From assembly GCF_041146795.1 (NCBI RefSeq), contig NC_135187.1, positions 22,203,056 through 22,267,055 of the forward strand: a DNA stretch of 64,000 nucleotides. The letters run 5' to 3'. Below the pieces are notes generated by a model that had not been told where the DNA came from, ran no database searches, and saw only the letters and a program-made list of their open reading frames with translations. This document shows positions 30,309-43,199 of this stretch, piece after piece. Both the position numbers and the translations under genes were made by a program. How positions within the stretch are numbered: the first letter of the stretch is position 1; every line of letters starts with the position of its first letter. Source of the DNA: Maylandia zebra (taxonomy: Eukaryota > Chordata > Actinopteri > Cichliformes > Cichlidae).

Positions 30309-30599
30309 GTTAAAATCCAGTGGCACCAAGGTATCATACAATAAAATAATGTGATTAATACATAAGTAAAAGAAATTCCTATACATGCCCCTTCCTGATT
30401 ACTTATGTTTTAACATGTTTGTTACACTTAAATGTTTCCAATTTCAAATGTTAACACAGATTTTCAGAGTAAATACAGATTGTAGTTTTTTAAATGATGA
30501 TTTCATTTAGTTTGGGGAAACAGCTCTCCAACTTTACCTCATGTAGAAAAAGTAATTTCCTTCTAAACCTAATAAGTGGTTTTGTCATCTAGCAAGAAC

Positions 30600-30885
30600 T
30601 GCAATCAAGCATTTGCAATAACTGGTGATGAGTGTGTTACAGCGCTGTGGAGGAAATTTGGTCCTCTCTTCTTTGCAGAATTGTTTTCATTCGGCCACTT
30701 TGGAGGGTTTTCCAGCATGGGCTGAGTTTTTAAGGTCATGCTAAACCATCTCAATCTGATTGCAGTCTGCACTTTGACCAGGTCAAAACCTCCATGTTGT
30801 TTTTTGAGCCATTCAGAGATGATCTTGCTGCTGTGTTTTGCATTATTGTCCTGGTGCATTTGAGCTTCAGGGTACATTAAATGAG
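30600..30885 (-). mobile_element. Tc1/mariner-like transposase C-terminal fragment
   Basis: Minus-strand frames give QDNNAKHSSKIISEWLKK (the Tc1 'QDNDPKH' region), then in a shifted frame HDLK-x-ACWKTLQSGRMKT and a tail like HTHHQL. Frameshifts and stops break it; only the C-terminal third remains. Confidence 0.6.
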
Positions 30886-31073
30886 ACTAGTGAGGCCTTC
30901 AGGTTTTTCACATTTTCTGGATTAAGGCCCTCATCGTGGTTCGATTCCCAAAGCGCTTGAAATGCCTTTGTAACCAGACTGTTACTTTGTTTCCAGACTG
31001 ATAGAGTTCAGTGTTTCTTAGCTGTTTCTTTAGATGTCCACGATGTTGCTTTCTGAGATCTTTTAGTCAACTT

Positions 31074-31335
31074 CACTTTTTTTTTGCCTGTCCCATTTGG
31101 TTCTTTAGCCGTCAGAATTGTTGTCTGAAGACCAACAAGGAGACCCAATGGATTTACTTTCCCAAATGGATCATCACGGCCTTGCCATATTGGTCCGTTT
31201 GATCTACCTTTGTTGTTATTATTTATTTTATTTTATTTTCAGTTGTTACAGACGGGACAGACATGACTGAGGAATAGGAAAGGGAGAAAGAACGATGAAG
31301 GAGAGGAGCAAAGAGCAAAGAAAAACTGAAGAACA
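31074..31335 (-). mobile_element. Short L1-like 3' tail
   Basis: It repeats the end of the large LINE: a T-run, then 'gcctgtcccatttggttctt', 'gtcagaattgttgtct' and 'gggacagacatgactga'. It is therefore a severely 5'-truncated copy of the same family in the same orientation. Confidence 0.65.
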
Positions 31336-31694
31336 ATATTCACCTTATGTTTAATTTCTACCTTTATTAAAGAGACTCAGAGAAATTTTGAGGTTAGCTA
31401 AATAACTTGTAACCAGGTACATATCTGAAAATTTCTTTTGTGTAATGTATTTTCTTATTTTTGTTGCATGAAGAATCTGTGTATGTGGACACTCACTATT
31501 TGCCCTCTTTTTCAGGTCCTCACATGTGTCCTTTACAAGCAGAGACTCACTGATAGACGACTCTGTTACCAGTTCTAGGGCTGATGCACCCACCCACATC
31601 CCCACCCCCGGTGTATCCTTTATAGGTATGCAAGTTTCTAAATGAAATAAATCACATGTGGTTAATCTTAACCAAAGTCCTCAGTTATGGGAAA

Positions 31695-34349
31695 ATGAAC
31701 TGGAAATGCAAGTTGTGCAACTTCACAACCACAAAAAGATTAGACCTGCTGAAACACGTCAGGCTAATACATGGGCATTTTGGTCGAGTCCACTCCATAC
31801 CCTGCCTTCATGCAGATTGCCCTTGCACTGTCAAGACATGGGGTGCATTAAGGACACATTTGTCAAGGCATCATTCACAGTCATCCCAGCCAGGCAACAT
31901 CCTTTCATTCACGTGCATTGTCTGTAATTCATGCTCTTTTGACAGAGGCAGTTTTTTGAAAATCTTGGTGGCCATCTAAAAAAGTTTGAAACTGTGCCAT
32001 GTGTTTTTGAGGATTGTGATTATAAGGTTAACAAATACACAACATTCCACAGCCACAAGAGTAGAAAACACAACCCACATTCCTTGGAAGATTTCAAGAC
32101 TAATGTTCTTCATCAATACCAAAAGAACCCGGATGAAGAATGTGACATTGTTGACCATGACAATGAATGTGGCTCAGTCCTTGAGGAGGATGAGGACTTA
32201 AACAAAATTATTACTAAGAAAGTGGGGCTACTCCTCCTGAAAATGGAGAGCATTTTCAATGTGTCCAATTCATGCATTGACAAACTAGTAGAGGAACTTC
32301 ATTTCCTTACAGCATCTGCATCTGGTCCCGTCATTAAAGAAATAATTCTGAGCACTTTGAGAAAACATGGCTGTACATTGGAAGACTCAGTGATTTCAGA
32401 ACTGGTCAAAGACCTTTGCCGGCTAAGCCCTGTCTGTGCTGCTTTAAGAGTGGAAGGGCCTTTAAGCAGTCAGTTCAGGAGAGAGCAATTTAGAAAGGAG
32501 CATCTCTCATTGACTGAACCTGTTGAGTACATACTTGATAGTACAGATAATAAAACATTTCAGTATATACCAATCCTCCCATTATTATCTCAACTTGTGG
32601 ACAACAGAGACATTCAAAACACAATATTACAAAACAAAAGGCCATCTGATGTCTCTTCGGAATACAAATCATTTAATGATGGATCTTTACTAAGAGAAAA
32701 CAGCTTTTTATGTGAAGATGAACTTAAACTCCCACTCATCCTTTATATAGATGACTTTGAGATATGCAACCCTCTGGGAACATCCCGCAAGAAGCATAAA
32801 GTCACAGCTGTGTCTTGGGTGTTTGCAGACATACCTGCCACCTTGAGATCTATACTGATTTCCATTTACTTAACCATTTTATGCAAGGCAAATGATGTCA
32901 ACCAGTTTGGCTATGCAAATGTTTTGGACCCACTGCTCAAAGATTTGAAGTCCTTTGAAGATAATGGTATTTTTGTTTCAAGTCTGGGCAAAGTGGTCAA
33001 GGGCACTGTACTTACTGTAGTCGCTGACAATTTTGGCGCTCACTCAACAGGCGGGTTTGTTGAAAGCTTTTCAGCTTCACATTTCTGTCGCTTTTGCATT
33101 GGCGAAAGGTCACAGATCCAGGAGCATGAAGTAGGAGAAGGACTGTTTCCTCTACGGACTAAGTCCAACTATGCCATCCATGTCAAAGCAGCACTGTCTG
33201 ATCCTGCAGAAGCTCACCACTGTGGAGTTAAAAGACAGTGTCCAATCTCAGACAGACTCAGTCACTTTCATGCTACATCAGGTTATCCCCCAGATGCTTT
33301 GCATGATTTGCTTGAAGGGATTGTACCTGTTGAAATTTCACTCTGTCATGATGTGTTAATCAGGAAGAAATACATATCTCTTGAGCAGCTCAACCGTTCC
33401 ATCCGCTTCTTTCCTTACAAATGGAGTGACAAAACAAACTGTCCACAACCCATTGCCCCAAATTTCACAGCGCGAAAAAGTGTAGAAGGTAATGCACACA
33501 AAAACTGGTGTTTGTTGAGAATGATACCACTCATGATTGGTGACAAAGTACCAGAAGATGAGCCTGCTTGGGAGGTTTTGATGACCCTGAAAGATGTTGT
33601 TGAGCTTGTCATGGCTCCTCTCCACACAGATCACACAATAGGATACATGCAAAGTAAGATCTCAGAACACCGTAACAGATATTTAGAAGTGTTCCCAGAG
33701 GAGAAACTAAGACCAAAACATCACTTTCTCGAGCACTATCCTTTGCTTACAACTGTTTACTTGTACATTTCTGGACTATGCGATTTGAAGCCAAACATCG
33801 ATTCTTTAAAAGGATTGTGAGGCAGACTGGGTGTAGAAACATCCTCATGACAATGGCAAGAAAACACCAATCGATGATTGCGTATCATACCCACGATTAC
33901 AACCACCAAAGGCCAGCACTGTCAGTGTCCCAGAATCAAATCAAATCAAATCAAATCAAATCAAATCACTTTTTTTTTTATTTTTTTTTTTTTTATTGTC
34001 ACAGAAGACTCAAGTGGCAGTCGATGTTCTAAAAGACAGCATTAAGGAGTCCCTTGCAAGGAAGTTCCCCAGGGAAGACTTTGTGAACATGACAAATAAA
34101 GCAACCATTTTAGGCACAGACTATAATATTGGCATGATGCTGCCGTTTGGCTCAACAGGAGGCCTACCTGACTTTGCAGAAATCCATCAAATAGTCATTG
34201 TGCACAGAACTCCTGTGTTTGTTCTGAAGTTGCTTAGAGGCTGGTACTGTGAACACCTGAGGAGTTTCAAAGTAGAGCCCACAGGAGAGACAGAAATCCT
34301 TAAACGTTCTGAACTGAAAGAAACATTGCCCTTATCTCCCTCTTCTTAA
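31695..34349 (+). pseudogene. CACTA-like transposase gene with N-terminal zinc fingers, frameshifted
   Basis: ATG 31695 opens a zinc-finger region (CKLCNFTTTKRLDLLKH, CPCTVKTWGALRTHLSRHH). Near 31941-31949 the frame shifts by one and continues as a long open frame to 33765 (CVFEDCDYKVNKYTTFHSH and the catalytic region). Motifs, counted from 31994, are LILYIDDFEICNPLG (about residue 250), VVADNFGAHS (about 343) and PPDALHDLLEGIVPVE (about 435), candidate acidic residues of a DDE-type core. A second shift near 33760-33772 moves the WTMRFEAKHRFF segment to another frame. A (TCAAA)n/T-run intrusion at 33932-33994 precedes a final exon 34007-34349 ending in TAA. Without repair the product is truncated, so this copy is probably inactive. 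The family is abundant in fish genomes. Confidence 0.7.
33932..33994. repeat. (TCAAA)n and poly(T) tract
   Basis: Six or so TCAAA units (33936-33965) and a T-rich run lie where the transposase gene appears to have an intron; the run ends in an acceptor-like 'tattgtcacag' just after. Confidence 0.85.
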
Positions 34350-35091
34350 AATGACAATCAAAAATTATTTATTCAAAATTCTACTGAACTAAATCTCTGC
34401 TTTTATTTCTCTGGCAGAAGATAATGAAGAAAATATATGCATGTAAGCTTATCAACTATTAATAACCTGTCTCAATTTCTTTTCTTTCTCTGTCTCTACA
34501 GCTGAGGAAACACAAACCAAACAACAATGGCAGTCCAGTTAAGAGTCGTTTTAGAAGAACACAGCATTCATAAGTTGACACTTCCAACAGGAATTCCTAA
34601 TACAGTGGAAGATCTTGTTTCCATAATTACTGAAACTTTCCAGCTACATGGGGAATTTGGACTGCTATACCAAGACAAAGACTTTGACAATCAGTTTTTC
34701 AGTGTCATCTCAACTGCTGACTTGTATGACAAGGCCACTGTTAAAGTGATCCTTAAAGAGCCAGTAATCACCCTTGAATTACAACCAGTATGTGAATCAG
34801 GATCATCGTCTGCATTGAACTCTTCGGCTTCAGTGAGCACTCATCCTGCAAGTACTACTGAAACGGACATCTGCCCTGCCAATCATGATGCACCCTCACA
34901 GGTGTCCGACTGCGCATCGTCAAGTTCCAGTGACACCATCATTCTCCCTGATTCATGTCGCCCTGCTGCGTGGCCAGTGCCATTTCAAGTACCGGAGTTT
35001 TCCCGAGACATACAACTAATCCTTGCTGAGGCAAACAACTCATATCGCAACACTGGAAGACCTTTCATGGATGCCAGTGTTCAGCAACAAT

Positions 35092-35780
35092 GTTTTTTTT
35101 CAGTTTTATTTGTCATATGCAAGTTAGCACAGGGTCAACATTGCAATAAAATGTGTTTGACGAGCAGCAGTCACTCAGCAGCATGATACAGTAGGAGAAA
35201 ATATAATAAAAATAAAAGAAAATAATAAAGAAAATAGAAAAATAGTAAGGAGCAAAATATTAGAGAGACGTGGTAAAAGAGAAAAGATGACTAAATATAT
35301 ATGTATCTATAAATATAAATATATGTACACTAGTGATTAAATAAGAAAATCTTGAAAAGAAATGTGATGGGAGGGCAGATGGGATATTGCACAGGAATGA
35401 GCAGCAGAAAATTACAGTATTGCACTTTTAAATATAAATATCAATGACAATAAAGTGGAGTGACCAGTGCAGATTAAACAGAGTACTTGTGAAGCTGCAG
35501 GTAGCTTCTGAGTGCTGTGTTGTGTGTGTTTAAGTGTTGTGGTGTCGTATGGCTTGGTGGTAAAAACTGTTTTTGAGTCTTGTAGTCCGAGCACACAGGC
35601 TCCTGTAACGTCTGCCAGATGGTAACAAGGAGAACAGCTGATGTGCTGGGTGGTCTGCTCTGTGGGTGGCTGTGGTCCTTGATGATGCTGTGTGCTTTAC
35701 GGAGGCATCGCTGGAGATAAATGTCCTGAATGTCCTGCTGGCAGAGCAGCTTCCGTACCAAACTGTGATGCAGTGATGCA
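35092..35780 (-). mobile_element. 5'-truncated LINE inside the second transposon gene
   Basis: The plus-strand T-run at 35092 marks the 3' end. Minus-strand frames give typical LINE ORF C-terminal wording (LLPSGRRYRSLCARTTRLKN and WYGSCSA). It splits the codons after DASVQQQ in the host frame. 'gcaacaatg' before and 'gcaatgcaac' after could be remnants of a target duplication. Confidence 0.65.
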
Positions 35781-36579
35781 ATGCAACACCTTGCAAAAGT
35801 AATTTTTTCGTACACTGCTTACCCAACCAATCAGCAGATCCTCTCAGTGGCTGAAGCCTTGGTTTCAAAGTTTCCGTGTCTTATTATCATTTGCCAGCTT
35901 ATATGGCTGGCAGCAGCGCATAAAAAACAAGATGCACAATTACCGTGCCAAGCTAAGATCTCGAAAATTTTCTTACCCGGAAATTGAAATTAATGCCTTA
36001 AAAAGGTAGCATCCAGCTGATGCAGTGCCATCAAAGAATGTAAAAAAGCCAACAAAAAAAAGCAGAGGTTAATTATCTCCCTCCGCATCCTACTGGAGAA
36101 ACCCAAGAGACACTGGAGAAAGAGAGGCTGGAATTAATTTATGAAATAACAAAGAAAAACAATGCAAATATAATTGCAGATAAAATGAATAAAACGTTCT
36201 CTAGCCGAAGACTTGGAGTGGTCAGCCTCTGCCCCTCTGTGGGTGAGTTAAAAGAAAGGTGGCCAGCATTATTCACTGAGGCTCAGGTGAGTATGTGTGA
36301 TAACTATTCCTATCCACCAAAAAACAAATGTCAAACAAATGTCAACAAATTGAAATGTCTTTTTTTTTGTCCCCTTACTTCTTAGCTCATCGAAGAGTTC
36401 AGACACATCACCACAGTTTCTTTGGTGGAGACATTCATGCTGAAACTTGATGAGTACACACCAGGTCTTTTGCAGCTTATGCCTGCCAAAGGAGGAGCCG
36501 CTGGTTCCAAGATGAGACCTCTGCTGGACACTTTGAATGACCTATGTTATTTGACTTTTTTCACAAATATGTAATTATG

Positions 36580-36885
36580 GAGGGCTGCAGTGGGTAGCAA
36601 GAAGGTCCTGGGTTCAAATCCCGGCCCAGGGTCTTTATGCATGGAGTTTGCATGTTCTCCCTGTGCATGTGTGGGTTCCCCCCGGGTACTCCGGCTTCCT
36701 CCCACAGTCAGAAAGCATGGCTGTTAGGTTAATTGGTCTCTCTAAATTGTCCTTAGGTTTGAGTGTGTGCGTGCATGGTTGTTTATCCTGTCTGTCTCTA
36801 TGTTTCCTTGTGATTGACTGTCCAGGGTGTACCCAGCCTCTCACCTGTTGAAAGCTGGAGAGAGGCATCAGCCATGTTTTGTTTT
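36580..36885 (+). mobile_element. tRNA-derived SINE
   Basis: A polymerase III B-box (ggttcaaatcc, 36612-36622) lies in a tRNA-like head. It is followed by the fish tail 'ggagtttgcatgttctccct', 'gggtactccggcttcctccc', 'taattggtctctctaaattg', then 'gtgtacccagcctctcacct'. It is inserted between exons of the second transposon gene. Confidence 0.75.
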
Positions 36886-38153
36886 TAAGTAATTCAGTCT
36901 TAATGTAAGTAAATCACTCGACTTAGTCTTTTCACTAAATTGTATCTCCCTACAGACACAGAGCATTGAGAAGAAAAGGGATCTCCTTATCTGCTGCCTC
37001 ATTACCTTCCTCGGGGAAAGACAAGAAGATCTTTTTCATGACTGCCAGGTTTGTCATATTGATAACAGTTTACTTATTAACTCAAGGGATCCTAATGTTC
37101 TTCTCTCCTGCCCTCTCCTATCCCCTGTTCTCCCCTTCTCCATTCATCTTCTGTCCACTCCCCTCTTTAGATCAACTGAAATATATTGAAAAAGCATCTT
37201 AAATAAAATAAAATGTGTGCATGCTTTTTGTTTCTTTCTTTTTAACATGTAGGAATGTGAGGATTACACAGACAATATGATGAAGGTGATCGTGATCCAC
37301 AACATCATGGCTGAGGAGGATCCATCAGATGTGTCCATTGTGATTGAGGGAAACCAAGTGATGGAGGGATGTGGAATCCGAACAAAGGCATGTGTACTGC
37401 TGATGGGACTGATATATGCCCTCAACCTCGAATATCCGAAGGAGCTGAAGAACACATTTGACACTTTTCAAAAACTGTTTTTGGAAATAGACGGGGCGAA
37501 ACTACTGACCTAGGTCCACGGCCTCAAAAATAAGCTTATGCAATGCACACACCTTTCCCCTCTTGTTCCCAGAGGACATAGCTAGATGGAGCTGTAATTT
37601 TTCTTCTGACAGCAAGCACAGAAACTATTGAATGTTGGTGTTAGTGTTCTGTTCTATCTATCCATATGTTTGATAACGTACATGCACAGAAACAACCTTG
37701 TAGAGTTTCTGTGCTTTTGGCTTTTAAAATGGACTGAGTGGCCTTTGAAAGTGTTGTCTGCATTAGCCGTTGTGTTGCACTTTATTCTGTATTTTTATGG
37801 GATAAAAACATTGAGATGATGAACCATTTGAATATCTTTTTTGGGGGGGTACATTTTACCTTATATGAATAGGTAATGTTTATCAACTGATAATAATTAA
37901 ATTTTATTACTAATTATCAGGTATTACCAACTAGCAAACAAGAGATAATTTTACCTAATTTCAATGAATAAGTAGCTGTTGAATGTATACATAAATATGG
38001 GGTAAATTTTACCCAATTTAATTAAGTATTTCATAGCTTTTTATTGAAGTTATTTTATACACAATATATTGAACTAAATATACCCCAAAAAAGTCAATGC
38101 AAATTGTTACCTCAGATTTATTGGGTAGATTCTATAGATGACTTTTTACAGTG

Positions 38154-38485
38154 TAGATTAATTGTAGATAGTTTTTTGGTGAACCTCTACCCATATTTAC
38201 TTCTGAGAAGCTCTTTCTATACCTGATAATGTTACTGAACCAATGCCAGTCAACCTAATTACTGTTAATATGTTCCTTCAGCTTTTTCTCTTACTTTTTC
38301 AGTCTTTTGTTCCTTTCTCCCAACTTATTTGAGATGTGTTACTGCCATTAGATTAAAAATAAACCATAATTTCTCATGAAACAGTAAAATGTTTCATTTT
38401 AAACATTTTATACGTTTCCTCTGTTCTGTTGTGAATAAAATAAGAATTTATGAGGTTTGCAAATCACTGATTTCTGGTTTGGATT
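38154..38485 (+). mobile_element. Older TIR-type DNA repeat, part C (distal end)
   Basis: The text resumes the repeat interrupted at 27889: 'ttggtgaacctctacccata', 'tttacttctgagaagctctt', 'acctaattactgttaat', 'gaggtttgcaaatcactgat'. The end mirrors the start of part A ('ttgcaaatctcat'), as expected for terminal inverted repeats. Confidence 0.65.
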
Positions 38486-41400
38486 TTTAGCTTAAGTGCT
38501 GAATGGCCTGGCGTGAGTATAGCCCCCTATTGCCATGGGTAATCTGTCTGTCAGTAAGAAGGCTGTAAAACTGATGATGACTGTGGCCTCTGGCTCTGAC
38601 GACACAGTTCCGATAACCCCTCTTATCATGTGACCCATTCTTAAGAGCTTTCTTCCTGGCGTGCAAAAACTGTGAGCCACATGCTATTCAACAGATCATC
38701 TGTTTCAAATATGCTTTTGATTTGGCAGACTTCACTTATTGGGATATCAGAAGGTGCACATCATCCATTGGAGTATACGATCATGAAATAACCCAGATTA
38801 TTTTCTGCAGTTATGTGACTGTGCACGTGGGCTCTCTGTGGGTGTTGTGTAACATAACTGCCAGTCCACATGTCAGTGTCATGTTTTGCCACGCCTGTTT
38901 GACAAATGTAAACGTAAAAGTTGTTTTAGTTCTTAAACCGAAGTATTTTTCTTAACCACTCATCCGACAGGCCACCAGTCTATCAAAGGGTTGACACAAA
39001 GAGACAGCAATATAGCTTGTGTAGTTTATTTTAGTATTTATGCAAGGACATCATGACTTTGAAATTGCCACTTGCCACATGAACAAAGGACATTTTTTTT
39101 TATCTTGCTGCATGAAGCCAGATGTATGTAATGACAAACTATATGGACAATACATTGATAGATCACAATGATAAATAGTGCATAGAGCAGAAATTGATGT
39201 AATGATTGAGAGGTCTGCTCTCTTGATGGGAAATCAAGAGGGAGAGAAAAAGAAACATTTTTTCCACCTCTGTATCTGTATCTAGCAACCGTTGGACAGT
39301 TCAGCTGTGACAAATATTTGCGCCACAGGAGTATGGATGACCTCACTCATCATTCCTGTTTCTGAAGGTGTGATTAGTGTTTTTAGATGCACAAATGACT
39401 CACTGGAGCTGTCGACGCAGACAGAATGTGAGGAATGCCTGTTGAGAGGCAGCAGGTTTTAATGACAGCCTGCGGGTAAATTTTCATTTGAAATGAACGC
39501 GAACTTATCATTGTTGCCGTTTTCCATGTTGCCACGTCCAGTTTCACCTCTGTGCTTAAAGTATCTGAATCACATCTGGTTCAGAATAAAGTGTTTTTTA
39601 TGGCTATTGTTTCAATCTATTTTTCTGTGTTACAACCCCCCCCCCCCCTGTTTCTCTTTGGGCTTTTCCTCTCTGACCCTGACCTCAGCCTGCAGACTAA
39701 GGGGTTTGAGATTTACGATCATGTGTCGAATACTTATCTAGAGTCCTATCTGCAGAAGGCTTCACTATACCTCAAGCTCTCCCTTTGTTCTTTCGCTGAG
39801 CTCCCCCAGCACTCCCTTGAAGACCTTGTTCGCTGCCACTGTAATTCTCTCTTCTTAATGTTTTTAATGTTCATCCCTCACCACCCCTGCAGCCTTTTCA
39901 TCTTTCCATTTACGTGCTTTAGGGCCCCCCCTTCCCATCCTCTCTGCCTCTGCGTACTTGAAAACAGATGCTGTTTGCTTGATAGAAATACGGCCCAAGT
40001 TTGATTTAAACCACGTCAGCCCTCCAGAAATACGTTTTTCTTGACAAATATTGCACTCGTGTTTATGATTACTTGTATGTATTAGGTTTATGAGATATCC
40101 CCTGAATTTCATGTGTGTCTTTTAATTTCATTATATTACAATTAATTAAGTACTAACCTAGAAGATACAGTGGAAACAAAGATAAGTCAATTCTGCAAAT
40201 ACAACTTTCCAAAAGCAGAATGCAATAATCTGCAAATCATTTTAATTTTATGGATTGCAGAAAGATCAGATCACTGAATTCTTTTAGTATGTAGAATGTA
40301 GTTTGGCACTGTCTTGCTGAAATAAGCAAACCTTCCTAGAGAAAAGGCATCCTGCTGATGGCAGCATATCTTCCTCCAAAACCTGTATTTATTGTTCCGC
40401 GTGAATCGCGCCTTAGCAGATGTCAAAGTTACTGATGCCATGTAAGTACTTACACACCGGTTGATGACTTTAGGCCTGAGCACTGAGAGCTAGCTGTTCC
40501 TTTGCAGTTTATCTCGGAGCAGCTAAGCTGACTAACTGCAGAAAAATGTTGAATCCCACATCTCAGCGGCAGCTTTTCTCGATCTTGCTCTTTTTTTATA
40601 TACAGTTTTGTCTTACATTTATAGATGCAGTGATGAACTTTGATCACTGAAAATAGTTTTCAAAAGTCTCCATTGTAACTAAACTGACTGATTTGTCTCT
40701 TGCACCCCTGATGATGAGAAGCCTCCTGAGACTCTACATACGGGGACATTACAGCTTTGCTTTTCTGCACCTTATACTTTATTCTGCTGAAGAAAGTGTT
40801 TAATACTTTGTTCAGCAATGGTAACTGGATGGCATTATGCTATAAAATAAACCCAGTGTCCCCATATGAAGACATATTCACCTTTTCTCAGCACTAATCC
40901 TAAATAGCTCAGGAAAATTCAAAATGGATTCCTCTAAACCTGAACGTCCACACAGTCTTTTACAGAGTGCTCAAAGTTTTCTATATTTGAGATGTGTTAC
41001 TGCCTAAAAGACTAAGCCATTTTACTAATAACTTGTATCACCTTTCCTCAGTTTAAAAAACAAAAAACAAAAACATTACTGCTGATGTCAAATTCAAAAT
41101 AATCACCTGCAATTAAAATAATCTTATTAACTGGAAAAACTTCAGTTAATAAAGCAAATACAGACAGAAGCGAAAAGAAAAGGAATATAAACAGAGCAAG
41201 AAAGAGACAAGAATGAGTCCACTGACTCCTGGTTGTCCCTTTCAGTGTCTGGCTGAGATTTGGCAAACTTCCCAGAATTCCTCTCGAGCACAGGGACACC
41301 CTCAGATTCCTGCGTTGATTTGTGGGAGCACGCTGTTATCGCCCCGTTGAGCTGATTTATGTCAAGTTTTATCTCCCCCCGCACTTAGACATCGGCCAGG

Positions 41401-43190
41401 TCATCATCACAACACTCCACATGCCTGTACACTCAGCAAGGAGACACATTCATCAAACCTTGGTGAAGGGGTATGGTATTATCAATGATCAGATCAATTT
41501 ATGTGGAATTACAGCATTATAATGCAAGGGAAGACAAAGTGACGCTGGGCAGACAGACGCTCGAGTGATTCTGTGTCTCGGATGGTGGTGGATGCTGATA
41601 GATAGATCTACGTCTACCACACGACAGCCATGAAAAAGGAAGCCCAATGAAAAGCATTTGGAAATATGTCTTAGCACATAAAGACAGAGTTTTATATAAA
41701 AGTATTTAGCCTTTTACGCAGGCAGAATTTGACTGCAATGCCCTTATGGAGATAATCCCAGGACAAGATCGTGAATTATCCCACTTAGATAGGGTGTGAC
41801 ATGTGGTAACTGTACAGAACAGGATTACACAAAAAACAACAAATATTTTCTAATAAGTCCTAAGCAAGGACCAAAACCAGTAATGTATTTTTCCCTGTTT
41901 TTCAAATCTAAATCCCCTCAGCTTTTGAGTGGCTATCAACTCTACTGCTAACCAATAAAGACAAATAAGGCAGCACTGCAATCTTTAGCAACAGCAACTA
42001 CCCCATCTGTTAGGGTCTGTTTCATTTTATAGTGTTAGCTAAATGCCATTATGTGTCACATTTAAGAGTTTGAGTAGCTTTTAAGGAACAATGGAGCCCT
42101 GCAGCACAGAGTTGTCAGGCTTTGGTTAGACCAAGTCATTAGGATCTGTTGACAAATGTTGAGAAGAATAGACACAGATCATCACATATGTCCACAATTT
42201 AAAAAACAAACAAACCCCAACTCCCCTTTGTCTAATTTACATATAAACTATATTAAGAAACATCCACAAACAAATCAGATGTCTGCCTAGGTTCTCAGTT
42301 ATTGAGGCCTTGGTAGTCTCAGGAGCTTAAAAAGAAGGAGACTGGACTTGTTGTCAGTTTACCTGTCACCCCGCAAATATACTTTGATTTTTATCAGCCC
42401 TGACTTGGCAATTTATCCTTCAGCGTACACACCGTCTATCATCTGTATGCTGAACTGATGGCTCCTATTCAGATGATGATTAGCCTGAGATGCCCAGAGA
42501 AAATTGAGAGCAATTTCACAGCATCTTCACAAGTAGCGTATTGTGGAGCTAACAAGTAATTTAGAGATTGTGTGTTTTGCATAGAGAAAAATCAGGGTCA
42601 GATTGCCCAAATTGCCTTTGATTAAATGATTTAAAGGAATTCATTGAAATGTTTTGGATCATAAACATAAAACAGTCTTCTAAAACAAGTACGCTTCTTA
42701 GTTGCTGAAAAGCTGGAATTTGGATTATTTAACCCATGGGTTAAATAATGGGTCCTGGATACACACGGAGGTTCTAAATGACTGACAACCATCTGTTTTT
42801 GATTTTTAACACATTAGTCTAAAACCAGTGTACGTATTTATCAGATGAATAAAAAAAAAAATCTAAAATAACAAAACATGGGGCTGGTTTTGTAAAGGCA
42901 CTCTGCACTTGTTGGGAGCTCAAGCAAATGGAAAGTGTGTCAGTTTCACTGAAGAAATATAGTATACATACAGTATACATACAGTTATAACTTTCTGTGG
43001 CTTCAATTTATTCTCTTAGAATGAATAAGTTCATGTTTTCTTCACCTGTATCTTATTTAAAATGCAAAGAAAAAAAATCTTCTCAGTTTACTTTGACATT
43101 TTTTCTTGCTTTCACACCTTTTCCTTTAATTATTTATTGGCTTATTCTTTTTCGACGACTTTTTAAAAAAGAATGTAAAAGAAGCGCATT
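38486..43190. other. Intergenic interval; one degenerate repeat
   Basis: No coding gene is recognised. At 40195-40460 a degraded fragment of the same TIR-type repeat is visible ('aataatctgcaaatcatttt', 'tgtcttgctgaaataagcaa', 'gcatcctgctgatggcagca'). The rest is unremarkable AT-rich sequence with short incidental ORFs. Confidence 0.45.
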
Positions 43191-43199
43191 TAGTGCAGC

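Larger units (their letters stand above)
34527..37513 (+). pseudogene. Second transposon gene (PB1-like start), disrupted by a LINE and a SINE
   Basis: ATG 34527 starts a PB1/ubiquitin-like domain (KLTLPTGIPNTVEDLVSII, FGLLYQDKDFDNQF) followed by a Ser-rich linker, intact to about 35090. A LINE then interrupts it. Homologous text resumes near 35783 (LAKVIFSYTAYPTNQQILSV), changes frame around 35880 and reaches exon end 36286. Further exons are 36386-about 36570, 36956-37048 and 37253-37513 (TAG 37511-37513), with GT-AG borders; a SINE sits after the first of these. The C-terminal exons keep a helical segment (ACVLLMGLIYALNLEYPKEL). It lies 3' of the transposase in the same orientation, an arrangement I recall from other fish copies. 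Its role is unknown; an accessory DNA- or transposase-binding role is inferred by analogy with two-gene CACTA elements. Confidence 0.6.
27890..38153 (+). mobile_element. CACTA/EnSpm-like two-gene DNA transposon, about 10.3 kb, with nested insertions
   Basis: The block lies exactly between parts B and C of one older repeat, so it entered as a unit. Its termini read CACTGATAAAAG (27890-27901) and, inverted, CACTGTAAAAAG (38153-38142). Near the ends AAATATACCCC (28045-28055 and 38076-38086) and repeated ttttacc/ggtaaa words occur, like the subterminal repeats of CACTA elements. Inside are a zinc-finger/DDE-like transposase gene (31695-34349) and a second gene with a PB1-like start (34527-37513). 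The left 3.8 kb holds several secondary insertions. No target duplication was found, and the superfamily name rests on the CACTG ends and the HDLLEG-type transposase. Confidence 0.6.

Noticed and set aside
36590-36650. tRNA gene suggested by a perfect B-box
   Set aside because: The A-box and acceptor stem are not intact and the tail is a known SINE body, so it is a SINE head.
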